Source: an uncultured Clostridia bacterium
Lineage (GTDB): Bacteria > Bacillota > Clostridia > TANB77 > CAG-508
Assembly: GCA_947632535.1 (NCBI GenBank)
Contig: CANRPR010000016.1
Coordinates: forward strand, 1 to 33,049
DNA: 33,049 nt
Reading direction: 5' to 3'
Shown: positions 1 to 7,267 of the stretch, piece after piece
Position numbering within the stretch: the stretch's first letter is position 1
Layout of the letters: each line of letters begins with the position of its first letter
The notes under the pieces: generated by a model
What the model saw: only the letters and a program-made list of their open reading frames with translations
Told to the model about the DNA's origin: nothing
Databases searched by the model: none
Translations under genes and position numbers: made by a program

Positions 1-973
1 AAAAAAGGTAATGCATCAGCTACAGCTGCTAAAACAACACTACAAATAGATAAAACGCAACCAGAACCAGCAACAATTAAATTTGGTTCTGCTACAACAG
101 TAACGACGGATACAGCAACATCAGTAACAGCATCAGTAACACAAGCAGATACTAATAGTGGAGTAAAAATAGCACAATGTAAGTGGGTATACAATACAAA
201 TAGCGGAACAATAGGAACAAATGCTGCAAGTTATTCAGGAGGAACATTCTCACAGACAACACAAAATATTTCATTCAAAATAACATCTACAGGAATATAT
301 TACTTACATGTATTAACAGTAGATAATGTAGGAAATGCAAAGGAAACGATTAGTGGAGCTATTACAGTTCATAATGTTTGGGCTTCGAAGATTACGGTCA
401 GTTTGGAAAATACGGTGCTTAGGGTCAAAAAATACGCTAGTATTGTCGTGAGTACCGTGCCAAGCGTGATAGGTGAGGAACTTGAATATTCAGTGGACAA
501 TAGTAATGTTGCTACGGTGACTGCAGACCACAAACTTTACCGGAAATTCACAGGGTACTGTTAAAGTAACGGTCAAAGGTAAAGAATCGGGTGTATCGGG
601 TAGTGTAACGGTTAATTGTGGCTATGACTCTGGTGCTTTTCATTTCGCAGTTGTGTTGGAGAGTTCGCCTAGCGTCGTTATGGATGAGAGAAGTGGAAGT
701 ACTTCTTACAATTCTGGGCGTGGTCATTTAGAGGTTGAGCAACCGCTTCCTGGAGTCCTTACTAGTCTAAGAATTGAGGACCGAAATAGAAATGTATTAG
801 CCTCTGTTGAATCGGAAGCTCTGCAATACAAGACGTTCTCAACCTATAGTTTCAATCTAGAACCGCATGGTATGGATTCGAATGTTCCGTTATACGTAGT
901 CTATACCGCGAAATATGTTGAGGGAGAGGAGAAAGTGGATGTTTTATATAGTGTTAGGATAGAACGTCGCTGA
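1..973 (+). CDS. Surface protein with Ig-like/Big_2 domains, 5'-partial, one +1 frameshift
   Basis: The reading frame is open from base 1 and has no start in the window, so only the C-terminal part is present. Residues 1-122 are Thr/Ser/Ala-rich and resemble the bacterial Ig-like repeats of large clostridial surface proteins (a YYLHVLTVDNVGN stretch followed by ITVHN). A Big_2-like domain follows (ITVSLENTVL, then YSVDNSNVATVTADHKLY). The frame then stops at 562-564. The next frame continues the same domain (GNSQGTVKVTVKG) and runs to the TGA at 971-973. Skipping one base at the CGG at 541-543 joins the two halves without a gap. The C-terminus has no LPXTG motif or membrane anchor. From about base 367 the DNA is less AT-rich than before, which suggests a chimeric gene. 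The domain class is fairly sure; the function (adhesion or cell-envelope display) is inferred. It may be a decayed gene. Confidence 0.6.
541..544 (+). other. Candidate +1 frameshift site (CGGA) in the surface protein
   Basis: The upstream frame reads GAC CAC AAA CTT TAC CGG and then meets a stop at 562-564. Skipping the C at 541 gives GGA AAT TCA CAG GGT, which completes the Big_2 pattern (HKLY-GNSQGT against the usual GKVTAVKAGT). A shift a few codons earlier, inside GACCAC, is also possible, so the exact site is inferred. Confidence 0.45.
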
Positions 974-978
974 CGTTC
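962..978 (+). terminator. Short hairpin over the surface-protein stop codon
   Basis: A perfect 7-bp stem (GAACGTC/GACGTTC) with a 3-base loop spans the TGA at 971-973. No U-run follows, so terminator function is weakly supported. Confidence 0.25.
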
Positions 979-1083
979 GTAGTCTGATGGATAAAAATCG
1001 AGATACTCGAAAAAGGTTGGGTGAAAGACGTAATATACTATGTTGTAAAAAGTTTTCAGACGCTTTAAATCCTGTAATATGCG

Positions 1084-1117
1084 AATCTCAAAGGGATAGC
1101 AGGGCCCCTTTGAGATT
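1084..1117. terminator. Strong hairpin in the 974-1306 intergenic region
   Basis: A perfect 12-bp inverted repeat (AATCTCAAAGGG/CCCTTTGAGATT) encloses a 10-base loop. Only a short TTTT follows. It probably ends transcription from the surface-protein gene. Apart from this hairpin, the promoter at 1174-1202 and a leader with a 7-bp stem (ATATAGG 1210-1216 with CCTATAT 1239-1245), nothing else is recognised between 974 and 1306. Confidence 0.45.
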
Positions 1118-1173
1118 TTGCGTACCTATCTGCGTGATCCGGCGTATCAATCAAAATATCTTTCCAACAAATA

Positions 1174-1202
1174 TTGCAATGTTGTATAAAAAGTGGTAAA
1201 AT
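1174..1202 (+). promoter_or_regulatory. Promoter for the DUF4097-type gene
   Basis: TTGCAA (1174-1179), a 17-base spacer and TAAAAT (1197-1202), with a TG one base before the -10. The leader is about 100 bases long. Confidence 0.5.
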
Positions 1203-1306
1203 AGAAAGGATATAGGCTATTAGCTACGCTTAAAAAATCCTATATTAGTAACTATTATTACTATGGTGTTATCATTCAAAACAAACAACAAATAGGAGGT
1301 AAAATC

Positions 1307-2017
1307 ATGAATAATACCAAAAGCAATACTTTACAGCAAAGCATTGTAGCACCTACAAAAGAGCGGAACGTAAACGAAGATACGCCCATTGAAATGAAGC
1401 AATTTGACAAAACAAAATCAGCAGATGCTAGCCATGCCGAAAAGATTTTAATCGATTCGAATGTAGCAAATGTAAACATTTTTGCATCTGACACATCAAA
1501 AGTCACAGCACATTTCCATGGAAAAGCAGCATTTGACGGAGACATCCTGTTCAACATCTGCGCAGAAGAAGAAGAAATTAAAATTGTATTACGGTTTTTA
1601 TGCAACAAGGAAAATGACGGTATAAAGCTCGATGTTGCTATACCGTCTAAAACATATGAGGCGATTTCTGTGGAAACATCAGCGGCAAATGTTGTATTCA
1701 GAGATAGCGTTAATGCGTATTTAATCAAAGCACAAACACAGTCTGGCAAGGTTCAAAGCGATGCCACTTTTGCAAACATGTCTGTCACGACAATGAGTGG
1801 AGATGTGGAAGTGTACGCCAGAGCGGAAAAAGAAATTTCTGTAGGAGTTACGACAATGAGCGGAGATGTATCAGCTGAATTTTACAATGTCAAGCGGGTG
1901 CAACTTTGTGCAAGCAGTATAAGCGGAAAAATTAAAAAAACTCACACACCGACGAAAGAAGGCTATAAGGCATTTGTATATATTTCTACAATGAGTGGAG
2001 ATATATTAGTAAAGTAA
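1307..2017 (+). CDS. DUF4097-type beta-repeat protein (putative adhesin family)
   Basis: 236 residues. The start is fixed by ATAGGAGG seven bases before the ATG. After a polar N-terminus of about 45 residues come short alternating beta strands. TTMSGDV occurs twice, followed by SSISGKI and STMSGDI near the end, the ladder typical of DUF4097 proteins. There is no signal peptide or membrane segment, so it looks cytoplasmic; family members often act with membrane stress or signalling proteins, but nothing here identifies a partner. Codon use is less AT-biased than in genes beyond 4 kb. Three in-frame CGG codons (1364, 1592, 1895) are read as triplets, because shifting at the first gives a stop within two codons. 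Recent acquisition is possible. Family assignment is fairly confident; the role is unknown. Confidence 0.65.
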   Translation: MNNTKSNTLQQSIVAPTKERNVNEDTPIEMKQFDKTKSADASHAEKILIDSNVANVNIFASDTSKVTAHFHGKAAFDGDILFNICAEEEEIKIVLRFLCNKENDGIKLDVAIPSKTYEAISVETSAANVVFRDSVNAYLIKAQTQSGKVQSDATFANMSVTTMSGDVEVYARAEKEISVGVTTMSGDVSAEFYNVKRVQLCASSISGKIKKTHTPTKEGYKAFVYISTMSGDILVK

Positions 2018-2061
2018 CCAAATGGTATTAAGCTAAAATGATTTTTAAAAGGAGATGCAGT

Positions 2062-2310
2062 ATGACAATATCAAACGAAACACCAGTCACATTAGGAGTA
2101 CTGGGAGGCAAACTTGAAGCAGGAGAATCCCGAGAGTATGCGGATATGATGCATAACACATTCTATGTCGAATCAGAGATAGGAGGTTGCACCATTACAA
2201 CTCAATGTGGAATTAGAAGTTTCATAAATTACGGGAAACTTATTGCTAAAGAAAGCAGCAAAAGAGATAAGCGGGGATTAAAAGAAATAATAATTACCGC
2301 AGTCAACTAA
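2062..2310 (+). CDS. Small hypothetical protein, 82 residues
   Basis: The start at 2062 is chosen because AAAAGGAG lies just upstream with good spacing; an in-frame ATG at 2038 has no ribosome binding site. The predicted product is small and soluble (MTISNETPVTLG, then a GGKLEAGESREY turn and a CTITTQCGIRSFINYG strand segment), with a basic KESSKRDKRGLK stretch before the C-terminus. No family was recognised. It lies 44 bases after the DUF4097-type gene in the same direction, so the two are probably co-transcribed. One in-frame CGG (2272) is read as a triplet. Confidence 0.5.
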   Translation: MTISNETPVTLGVLGGKLEAGESREYADMMHNTFYVESEIGGCTITTQCGIRSFINYGKLIAKESSKRDKRGLKEIIITAVN

Positions 2311-2326
2311 ACAGTCCTAAAAACAC

Positions 2327-2354
2327 GAGGGAGTTCTACAAAATAGACCCCCTC
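2327..2354. terminator. Terminator hairpin between convergent genes
   Basis: GAGGGAGTTCTA pairs with TAGACCCCCTC (one mismatch and one bulge) around a CAAAA loop. It lies between the 82-residue gene and the convergent sua5 gene and may serve both. It closely resembles the hairpin at 4045-4090. Confidence 0.55.
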
Positions 2355-2382
2355 AAAATTATATACAAATAAAATAACTATA

Positions 2383-3416
2383 TTATACAACATTGTTTTG
2401 ACAAGCTCTAACTAATCTATTCATAATACTAAGACCTAAATTCTTTTCCTCTAAGCCCTCAATTATAGCAAGATCACAATTCAACTTATCAACCTTTATT
2501 AAACTAGAAAAAATATTACTAGAAACCTCTTGAAGATTCTTCTTACTACCTAAACAAATAAACCTATCTCTAGAAATATTAATATATTCCATATCTTCAG
2601 CAAAGCCTAACACACAACAATTATTATTATGCGAAATCAAAGCATTTACCTTATTAATTTGAGTAGGACACATTTCCACCAAAACACATTGCGTATTTGG
2701 AGAATAATGTTTATACTTCATTCCAGGACTTTCCACTTGTTCATCATCATTAACCTTTCTAAACAACTTATCACTAAATTTCACACTTCCGAACAACACT
2801 TAAAATATCCTCTTCTGTGATAAAACCAGGTCTAAGAATAACAGGTATACCATCTATAACTCTCACAACAGTAGATTCAATTCCAATATTACACTTACCA
2901 CCATCAACAATTAAATCCACCTTATTATCAAAATCATTAACAATATCTTCAACACAAGTGCCACAAGGCTTAGTAGATATATTCGCACTAGGTACTGCAA
3001 GAGGAGTATTAAACTTTTCAATAACCATATCAATAATTTTATTATTAGGCATTCTTATACCAACACTATCACCGACCACAAGTAGCGGTATCACAAATAC
3101 ATTTCTTCCTATTAAGAATAAGAGTAAATGGACCAGGCATAAAAGCGTTAATCAAATTTTCCTCCATTTCATTAGGCTTTTCCACAATATCATAAATCAT
3201 TTTTTTATTACTAACATGAACAATCAAAGGATTATCTTGAGCTCTACCCTTAGCAATAAATATCTTTTTACAAGCTACATCCGAAAAAGCACTAGCAGCG
3301 ATTCCATAAACAGTTTCCGTGGGAAGAATAACCAAACCATCATTTCCTAAAACCTCTACAACATTATTTAATTCATTTTCATTTATATTATCTTTCCAAT
3401 TAAATATCTTTGTCAT
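2383..3416 (-). CDS. sua5: Threonylcarbamoyl-AMP synthase (Sua5/YwlC), two +1 frameshifts
   Basis: Sua5 makes threonylcarbamoyl-AMP from threonine, bicarbonate and ATP, the first step of t6A37 tRNA modification. The start at 3416 has AAGGAAGG upstream. Three frames in series cover a whole Sua5. The first runs 3416-3069 (LPTETVYGIAASA, KGRAQDNPLIVHV, MPGPFTLIL). The second ends at 2774 (VGIRMPNN, TPLAVPSANIS, GIESTVVRV, ILRPGFIT). The third ends at 2383 (SPGMKYKHYSP and the C-terminal Sua5 domain). The combined length of about 344 residues is normal for the two-domain family. Each break is a net +1 at an in-frame CGG (3074-3072 and 2791-2789). Skipping the C gives Gly, and both sides then align with Sua5 without gaps. 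The rest is well preserved, so this is a very young pseudogene, a sequence error, or a gene that needs frameshifting. Its promoter is intact. Confidence 0.85.
2788..2791 (-). other. Candidate +1 frameshift site 2 in sua5 (CGGA)
   Basis: The frame reads AGT GTT GTT CGG AAG TGT GAA ATT TAG. Skipping the C gives SVV-G-SVKFSDKL and continues to the conserved PGMKYKHY motif. Family members normally carry Val-x-Gly-x-Val here, so glycine is the expected residue. Confidence 0.55.
3071..3074 (-). other. Candidate +1 frameshift site 1 in sua5 (CGG followed by TGA)
   Basis: The frame reads ACT TGT GGT CGG TGA. Skipping the C gives ACT TGT GGT GGT GAT AGT GTT (TCGGDSVGIRMP), matching the family pattern TAGLDTVGIRMP position for position. 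The stop directly after the shift codon recalls the prfB layout, but no internal Shine-Dalgarno-like sequence lies just upstream. Confidence 0.55.
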
Positions 3417-3441
3417 TTTTAATCCTTCCTTTACAATAACA

Positions 3442-3470
3442 ATTATATCAAAATATAAGGTATTTGTAAA
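3442..3470 (-). promoter_or_regulatory. Promoter for sua5
   Basis: On the minus strand TTTACA, a 17-base spacer and TATAAT with an extended TGA element, about 25 bases before the sua5 start. Confidence 0.5.
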
Positions 3471-3475
3471 CAAAT

Positions 3476-3504
3476 TTGCAATTTTATGTAAAACATGATA
3501 TAAT
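3476..3504 (+). promoter_or_regulatory. Promoter for the 149-residue membrane protein
   Basis: TTGCAA, a 17-base spacer and TATAAT with an extended TGA element, divergent from the sua5 promoter. The transcript leader could form a 7-bp hairpin (GCAAAAC near 3513 with GTTTTGC near 3543). Confidence 0.55.
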
Positions 3505-3594
3505 AAAAATATGCAAAACTTAGTAATATCATAGTAACTTCGTTTTGCGATAAATGTAACTTATAAAATAAAAGAATTTTTAGGAGGATTAACT

Positions 3595-4044
3595 ATGATT
3601 AAAAACAAAAAGTTACGGATCGGTTTATCAATAATTTGGGTGCTCTCGTTTATTTACGAAAACATAGTAGTCATTCACGGAGAAGCAAGTATACTTGTGA
3701 CAACTGCTTTTATTGGCACATATGTGTTACTAATCCTATTATTAATATCATTAATAATAGAAGTAGTAGTTACTAGAATTGTATACTATGAAAAATACAA
3801 AAAATTCTTAGAAATGTACGAACATTTAAAGAAAGTGCATAAAATACGATACAAAATTTACTTTTCTTCTAACAAACAAAAAATAGAAGAGTATACTAAG
3901 GAAATTAATCTATGTGGCAGAACATTAATATTTGTGGGAAACCAATATATTAACAACAAACTTCTACCAATAAAAAACCGAGAGATACATCAAATTATTG
4001 ATAAAGTAAACGAAATGATGCAAAAAGAATATGTGACTTATTAA
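3595..4044 (+). CDS. Small membrane protein of unknown function
   Basis: 149 residues with TTAGGAGGATT upstream of the ATG. Two hydrophobic segments, at about residues 8-24 (IGLSIIWVLSFIY) and 35-60 (LVTTAFIGTYVLLILLLISL), suggest a two-pass membrane protein. A basic, Tyr- and Lys-rich cytoplasmic tail of about 85 residues follows, likely alpha-helical. No family was recognised. It has its own promoter and a strong terminator, so it is a single-gene unit. One in-frame CGG codon (3616) is read as a triplet; shifting there would soon hit a stop. Confidence 0.55.
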   Translation: MIKNKKLRIGLSIIWVLSFIYENIVVIHGEASILVTTAFIGTYVLLILLLISLIIEVVVTRIVYYEKYKKFLEMYEHLKKVHKIRYKIYFSSNKQKIEEYTKEINLCGRTLIFVGNQYINNKLLPIKNREIHQIIDKVNEMMQKEYVTY

Positions 4045-4090
4045 ACAGTAAAAGAGGGAGTTCTGAAAATAGAACTCCCCCTTTTACTGT
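4045..4090. terminator. Strong 20-bp terminator hairpin
   Basis: ACAGTAAAAGAGGGAGTTCT pairs with AGAACTCCCCCTTTTACTGT around GAAAAT, with one mismatch. It begins directly after the stop of the 149-residue gene. No immediate U-run follows, though TTTTTT occurs about 10 bases later. Its core resembles the hairpin at 2327-2354. Confidence 0.65.
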
Positions 4091-4118
4091 TACAACAGAT
4101 ATTTTTTATACATATTGC

Positions 4119-4147
4119 TTGAAAACGAATATATCTAATGTTATAAT
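4119..4147 (+). promoter_or_regulatory. Promoter for the glycosyltransferase pair
   Basis: TTGAAA (4119-4124), a 17-base spacer and TATAAT (4142-4147), about 40 bases before the first glycosyltransferase gene. Confidence 0.5.
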
Positions 4148-4189
4148 AAAATAAATTTTAAACAACATAGAAAGAAAGAGGATATAACA

Positions 4190-7100
4190 ATGAACAAAAA
4201 ACTATCAATTATTATACTTAATTACAATAATGAAAAATATTTACCCAAAAGTCTAAACTGCATAATGAATCAAACCTACAAAAATATAGAAATAATAGTA
4301 GTAAATGATGGTTCACAAGGAAAATGCGATGAACTAATGCAAGAATATTTGCAAAAAGATAATCGCATAAAATATGTAAAACACGATACAAATAAAGGAT
4401 TATTTCAAGCAAGAATAACTGGAGCAGAAAATGCAACAGGGGACTATATAGCATTCTTAGATGCAGATGATTATACATCAGTAGACTTCTACAGAACACT
4501 AATGGACAATGCTATGGAAAATAATTCAGATATAGTAATAGGAAACACAGTATTAGAATATGACGATGGAAAACAAATAGAATATAACTTATTTAGAATG
4601 AACTTCAAAGAACTAAACGGCAAACAATGCATAAATGAATATTTTAGACAAGAAGGGCTTAACTTTTCATGGCATACAATCTGGAATAAAATATACTCAA
4701 AAAGCATATGGGAAAAATCAGTAAAGCATTATAAAAAAATAAATAAAAAACTTATAATGACAGAGGACTTTGCATTTTCAACAGTTCTATTCTACTATGC
4801 AAACAAAATAACAAAAGTACAAAACGACAACATATTCTATTGTCAACACAAAGTAACATCAACATCAACTAAGGATATAAATTACAACAAAACAAAAAAC
4901 AATATAAACGACCTAATAACTTCTTTTAGCTTTATAGAAAACTTTCTAAAAGAAGTAAATATATATGAAACATACAAAAATCAATTCTACAACTGGAAAC
5001 ACTTATATAGTTTGCAACATAGAACATATATAGAAAAAGCAAAAAAGTTATTACCAGAACAAAGAAAAGAGCTATACGCAGAACTAGACAAATTCTGCAG
5101 TGATAAAACACAAATAGAAAATGCAAATCTATTTTCATCAGTAGAAACAAAATGGAACAACAAATTAGAACAAATAAAACTACAAATAATAGATAAAAAA
5201 ATCAAATATGTAAGCTTTGACATATTTGATACTCTTGTAGTAAGGCCATTTTTAGAGCCAATAGACCTATTTAGGTTGCTAGATAAAAACTACAATGAAA
5301 TAACAAACAGCAAAACAGGAATAAACTTTTCTAAAATAAGAATCGCATCAGAAAATATAGCAAGAGAAGAACAATATAAAAAAGATCCACAAATACAAGA
5401 AATTACGCTAGATAATATATATCAAACAATAGGTAAACTTTACCAAATAGATAATGCAGTATTAAACAAACTAAAAGAAAAAGAAATAGAATATGAACTA
5501 CGTTTTTGCAAACGCAGAAATACAACATACGAACTATATAAACTAGCAATAGACCTTGGAAAAAAGGTAATATGCACATCAGATATGTACTTGCCAGAGA
5601 ATGTAATAGCAAAAATATTAAAAAATAATGGATATGATAAAATAGAAAAAATATATTTATCAAGCACTATCAAAAAAACGAAATCTACAGGAGACTTATA
5701 TAAACACGTTTTAAAAGAATTATCAATTAATCCAGAAGAAATGATACACATAGGCGATAATTATACATCAGATTATAAACAGCCACAAGACTTAGGAATA
5801 CAAGCAATATATATACCAAAAACAACAAAAGTTATGCAAGACTTAGCACAAACAAACTACTTATCAAAAATGCTAATAAGCAGTCTACCATTTTGGCAAG
5901 ACAATAAAGAATCACTTAGATTTCTAGGAATAAGAACAATGCTTGCAATGTGTGCAAATAAATACTTTGATAATCCATTCAGAAGCTTTAATGCAGAATC
6001 AGATTTCAATGCAGATCCATATTTAATAGGATATTATGCACTAGGTATGTATGCATTTGGAGTAACAAAATGGCTAATAGATAATACAAAAGGAAACTAT
6101 GATAAAATATCTTTCATGGCAAGAGATGGCTACTTAATAATGGAAACATATAAAATAATGAAAAAATTATACAAAGAATTACCACAAGAAGAGTACATGT
6201 ATGTTTCAAGAAAAGCATTAATACCAATAATGATAGCCAATAAATTAGACTTTTACAAACTATCAGAAATACTAGAAATAGAAAAGCACACACCAAAAGG
6301 AGTAGTAAAATACATTTCAAACATAATGGAAATTGACGAAAACAAATTACAAAAAATCTGCAAAGAAGAAAAAATCGAATTTAATAGAAAATTCAAAAGT
6401 ATAGAAGATTTTAATAAATATATAAAAATTTTAGTAGATAACTTCTATAACGAAGAAAAACATATGAAATCAAGAGAAAAGCTAAAAAAATACTTCAACA
6501 AAATACTAGGAGATAAACCAGCGGTATTTGATGTTGGATACAGCGGAAGGCCAGAATTCTATTTATCAGAATTATGTAATAAAAATGTAGATACATATTT
6601 CTTAAACATAAATAGAGATGATGCATTAGAATATGCACAAAAAGGGAACTTTAAATTAAGAACATTTTTCCCAGCCAAGCCAACTGCAACAGGAAATGCA
6701 TATGAACTACTATTTTCAAAGTTAGCACCATCTTGTATAGCATATGATACAAGCGAAGAGGAGGCAAAACCAGTATTTGAAAAATATACAAGTATATATC
6801 AAGTAGAATATATAGTAGAAACTATGCAAAAAGCAGCTATAGAATTTGTACAAGATGTAGTAGATACATTTAAAGAAGATGTAGATGTATTATATTATCA
6901 AGACTATTATATAGCACTTCCAATTATGGCATATTTCAATTCTGCAAGAAGAATAGACAAGCAACCATTAAGTGCAGTAGAATTTGAAGACGATATAAGA
7001 GTAGGCAAAAAAACTAAAATGATAGACGATATGCAAGAAGATTTAAATAGTAAAAAACAAACTTCTATAGAAAATCTATTTAAAATAGGAAATATCAATT

Positions 7101-7246
7101 TAGAAGGGCATCAAATGGGAGATTTATACTATAATCCAGTAGTAGATTTAAACAAAAGAAATAAATTGGTAAGATTAATTTACTATATGTTATTTGATAA
7201 AGACACAATAAAAAGAAGAATTAAAGAAATTTTAAAAATAAGTTAA
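4190..7246 (+). CDS. GT2 glycosyltransferase fused to a HAD-like domain
   Basis: 1018 residues. Residues 1 to about 230 form a GT-A family 2 glycosyltransferase (SIIILNYNNEKYL at the start, VVNDGS, and the metal-binding DADD at 91-94). From about 340 a HAD-like domain begins with FDIFDTLV (nucleophile D344, second acid D347), followed by CTSDMYL and the acidic IHIGDNYTSD. The C-terminal 400 residues include a MARDGYL segment, YVSRKALIP and VFDVGYSGRPEFYLSE, a region seen with such HAD domains in surface-polysaccharide proteins. There is no signal peptide or membrane span, so it likely acts on the cytoplasmic face, building a cell-wall or capsule glycan. The HAD part may remove a phosphate from a sugar or act as a scaffold. 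The ribosome binding site is AAAGAGG. Substrates cannot be read from sequence. Confidence 0.8.
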   Translation: MNKKLSIIILNYNNEKYLPKSLNCIMNQTYKNIEIIVVNDGSQGKCDELMQEYLQKDNRIKYVKHDTNKGLFQARITGAENATGDYIAFLDADDYTSVDFYRTLMDNAMENNSDIVIGNTVLEYDDGKQIEYNLFRMNFKELNGKQCINEYFRQEGLNFSWHTIWNKIYSKSIWEKSVKHYKKINKKLIMTEDFAFSTVLFYYANKITKVQNDNIFYCQHKVTSTSTKDINYNKTKNNINDLITSFSFIENFLKEVNIYETYKNQFYNWKHLYSLQHRTYIEKAKKLLPEQRKELYAELDKFCSDKTQIENANLFSSVETKWNNKLEQIKLQIIDKKIKYVSFDIFDTLVVRPFLEPIDLFRLLDKNYNEITNSKTGINFSKIRIASENIAREEQYKKDPQIQEITLDNIYQTIGKLYQIDNAVLNKLKEKEIEYELRFCKRRNTTYELYKLAIDLGKKVICTSDMYLPENVIAKILKNNGYDKIEKIYLSSTIKKTKSTGDLYKHVLKELSINPEEMIHIGDNYTSDYKQPQDLGIQAIYIPKTTKVMQDLAQTNYLSKMLISSLPFWQDNKESLRFLGIRTMLAMCANKYFDNPFRSFNAESDFNADPYLIGYYALGMYAFGVTKWLIDNTKGNYDKISFMARDGYLIMETYKIMKKLYKELPQEEYMYVSRKALIPIMIANKLDFYKLSEILEIEKHTPKGVVKYISNIMEIDENKLQKICKEEKIEFNRKFKSIEDFNKYIKILVDNFYNEEKHMKSREKLKKYFNKILGDKPAVFDVGYSGRPEFYLSELCNKNVDTYFLNINRDDALEYAQKGNFKLRTFFPAKPTATGNAYELLFSKLAPSCIAYDTSEEEAKPVFEKYTSIYQVEYIVETMQKAAIEFVQDVVDTFKEDVDVLYYQDYYIALPIMAYFNSARRIDKQPLSAVEFEDDIRVGKKTKMIDDMQEDLNSKKQTSIENLFKIGNINLEGHQMGDLYYNPVVDLNKRNKLVRLIYYMLFDKDTIKRRIKEILKIS

Positions 7247-7267
7247 TAAAAGAATGGGGAATTAGAT

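Noticed and set aside
987-1199. Plus-strand open frame of 70 codons
   Set aside because: It runs through the 12-bp hairpin and the promoter region, lacks a ribosome binding site and has a random-looking product.
1276-1749. Minus-strand open frame of 157 codons
   Set aside because: It is the shadow of the DUF4097-type gene, which has a good start and family features.
3069-3074. prfB-like programmed frameshift with internal Shine-Dalgarno
   Set aside because: No GGAGG-like sequence lies a few bases upstream of the sua5 CGG-TGA site, so the prfB mechanism is not supported.
541-3618. Strict rule that every CGG shifts the frame
   Set aside because: At least three of the five other in-frame CGG codons must be read as triplets, since shifting leads quickly to stops.
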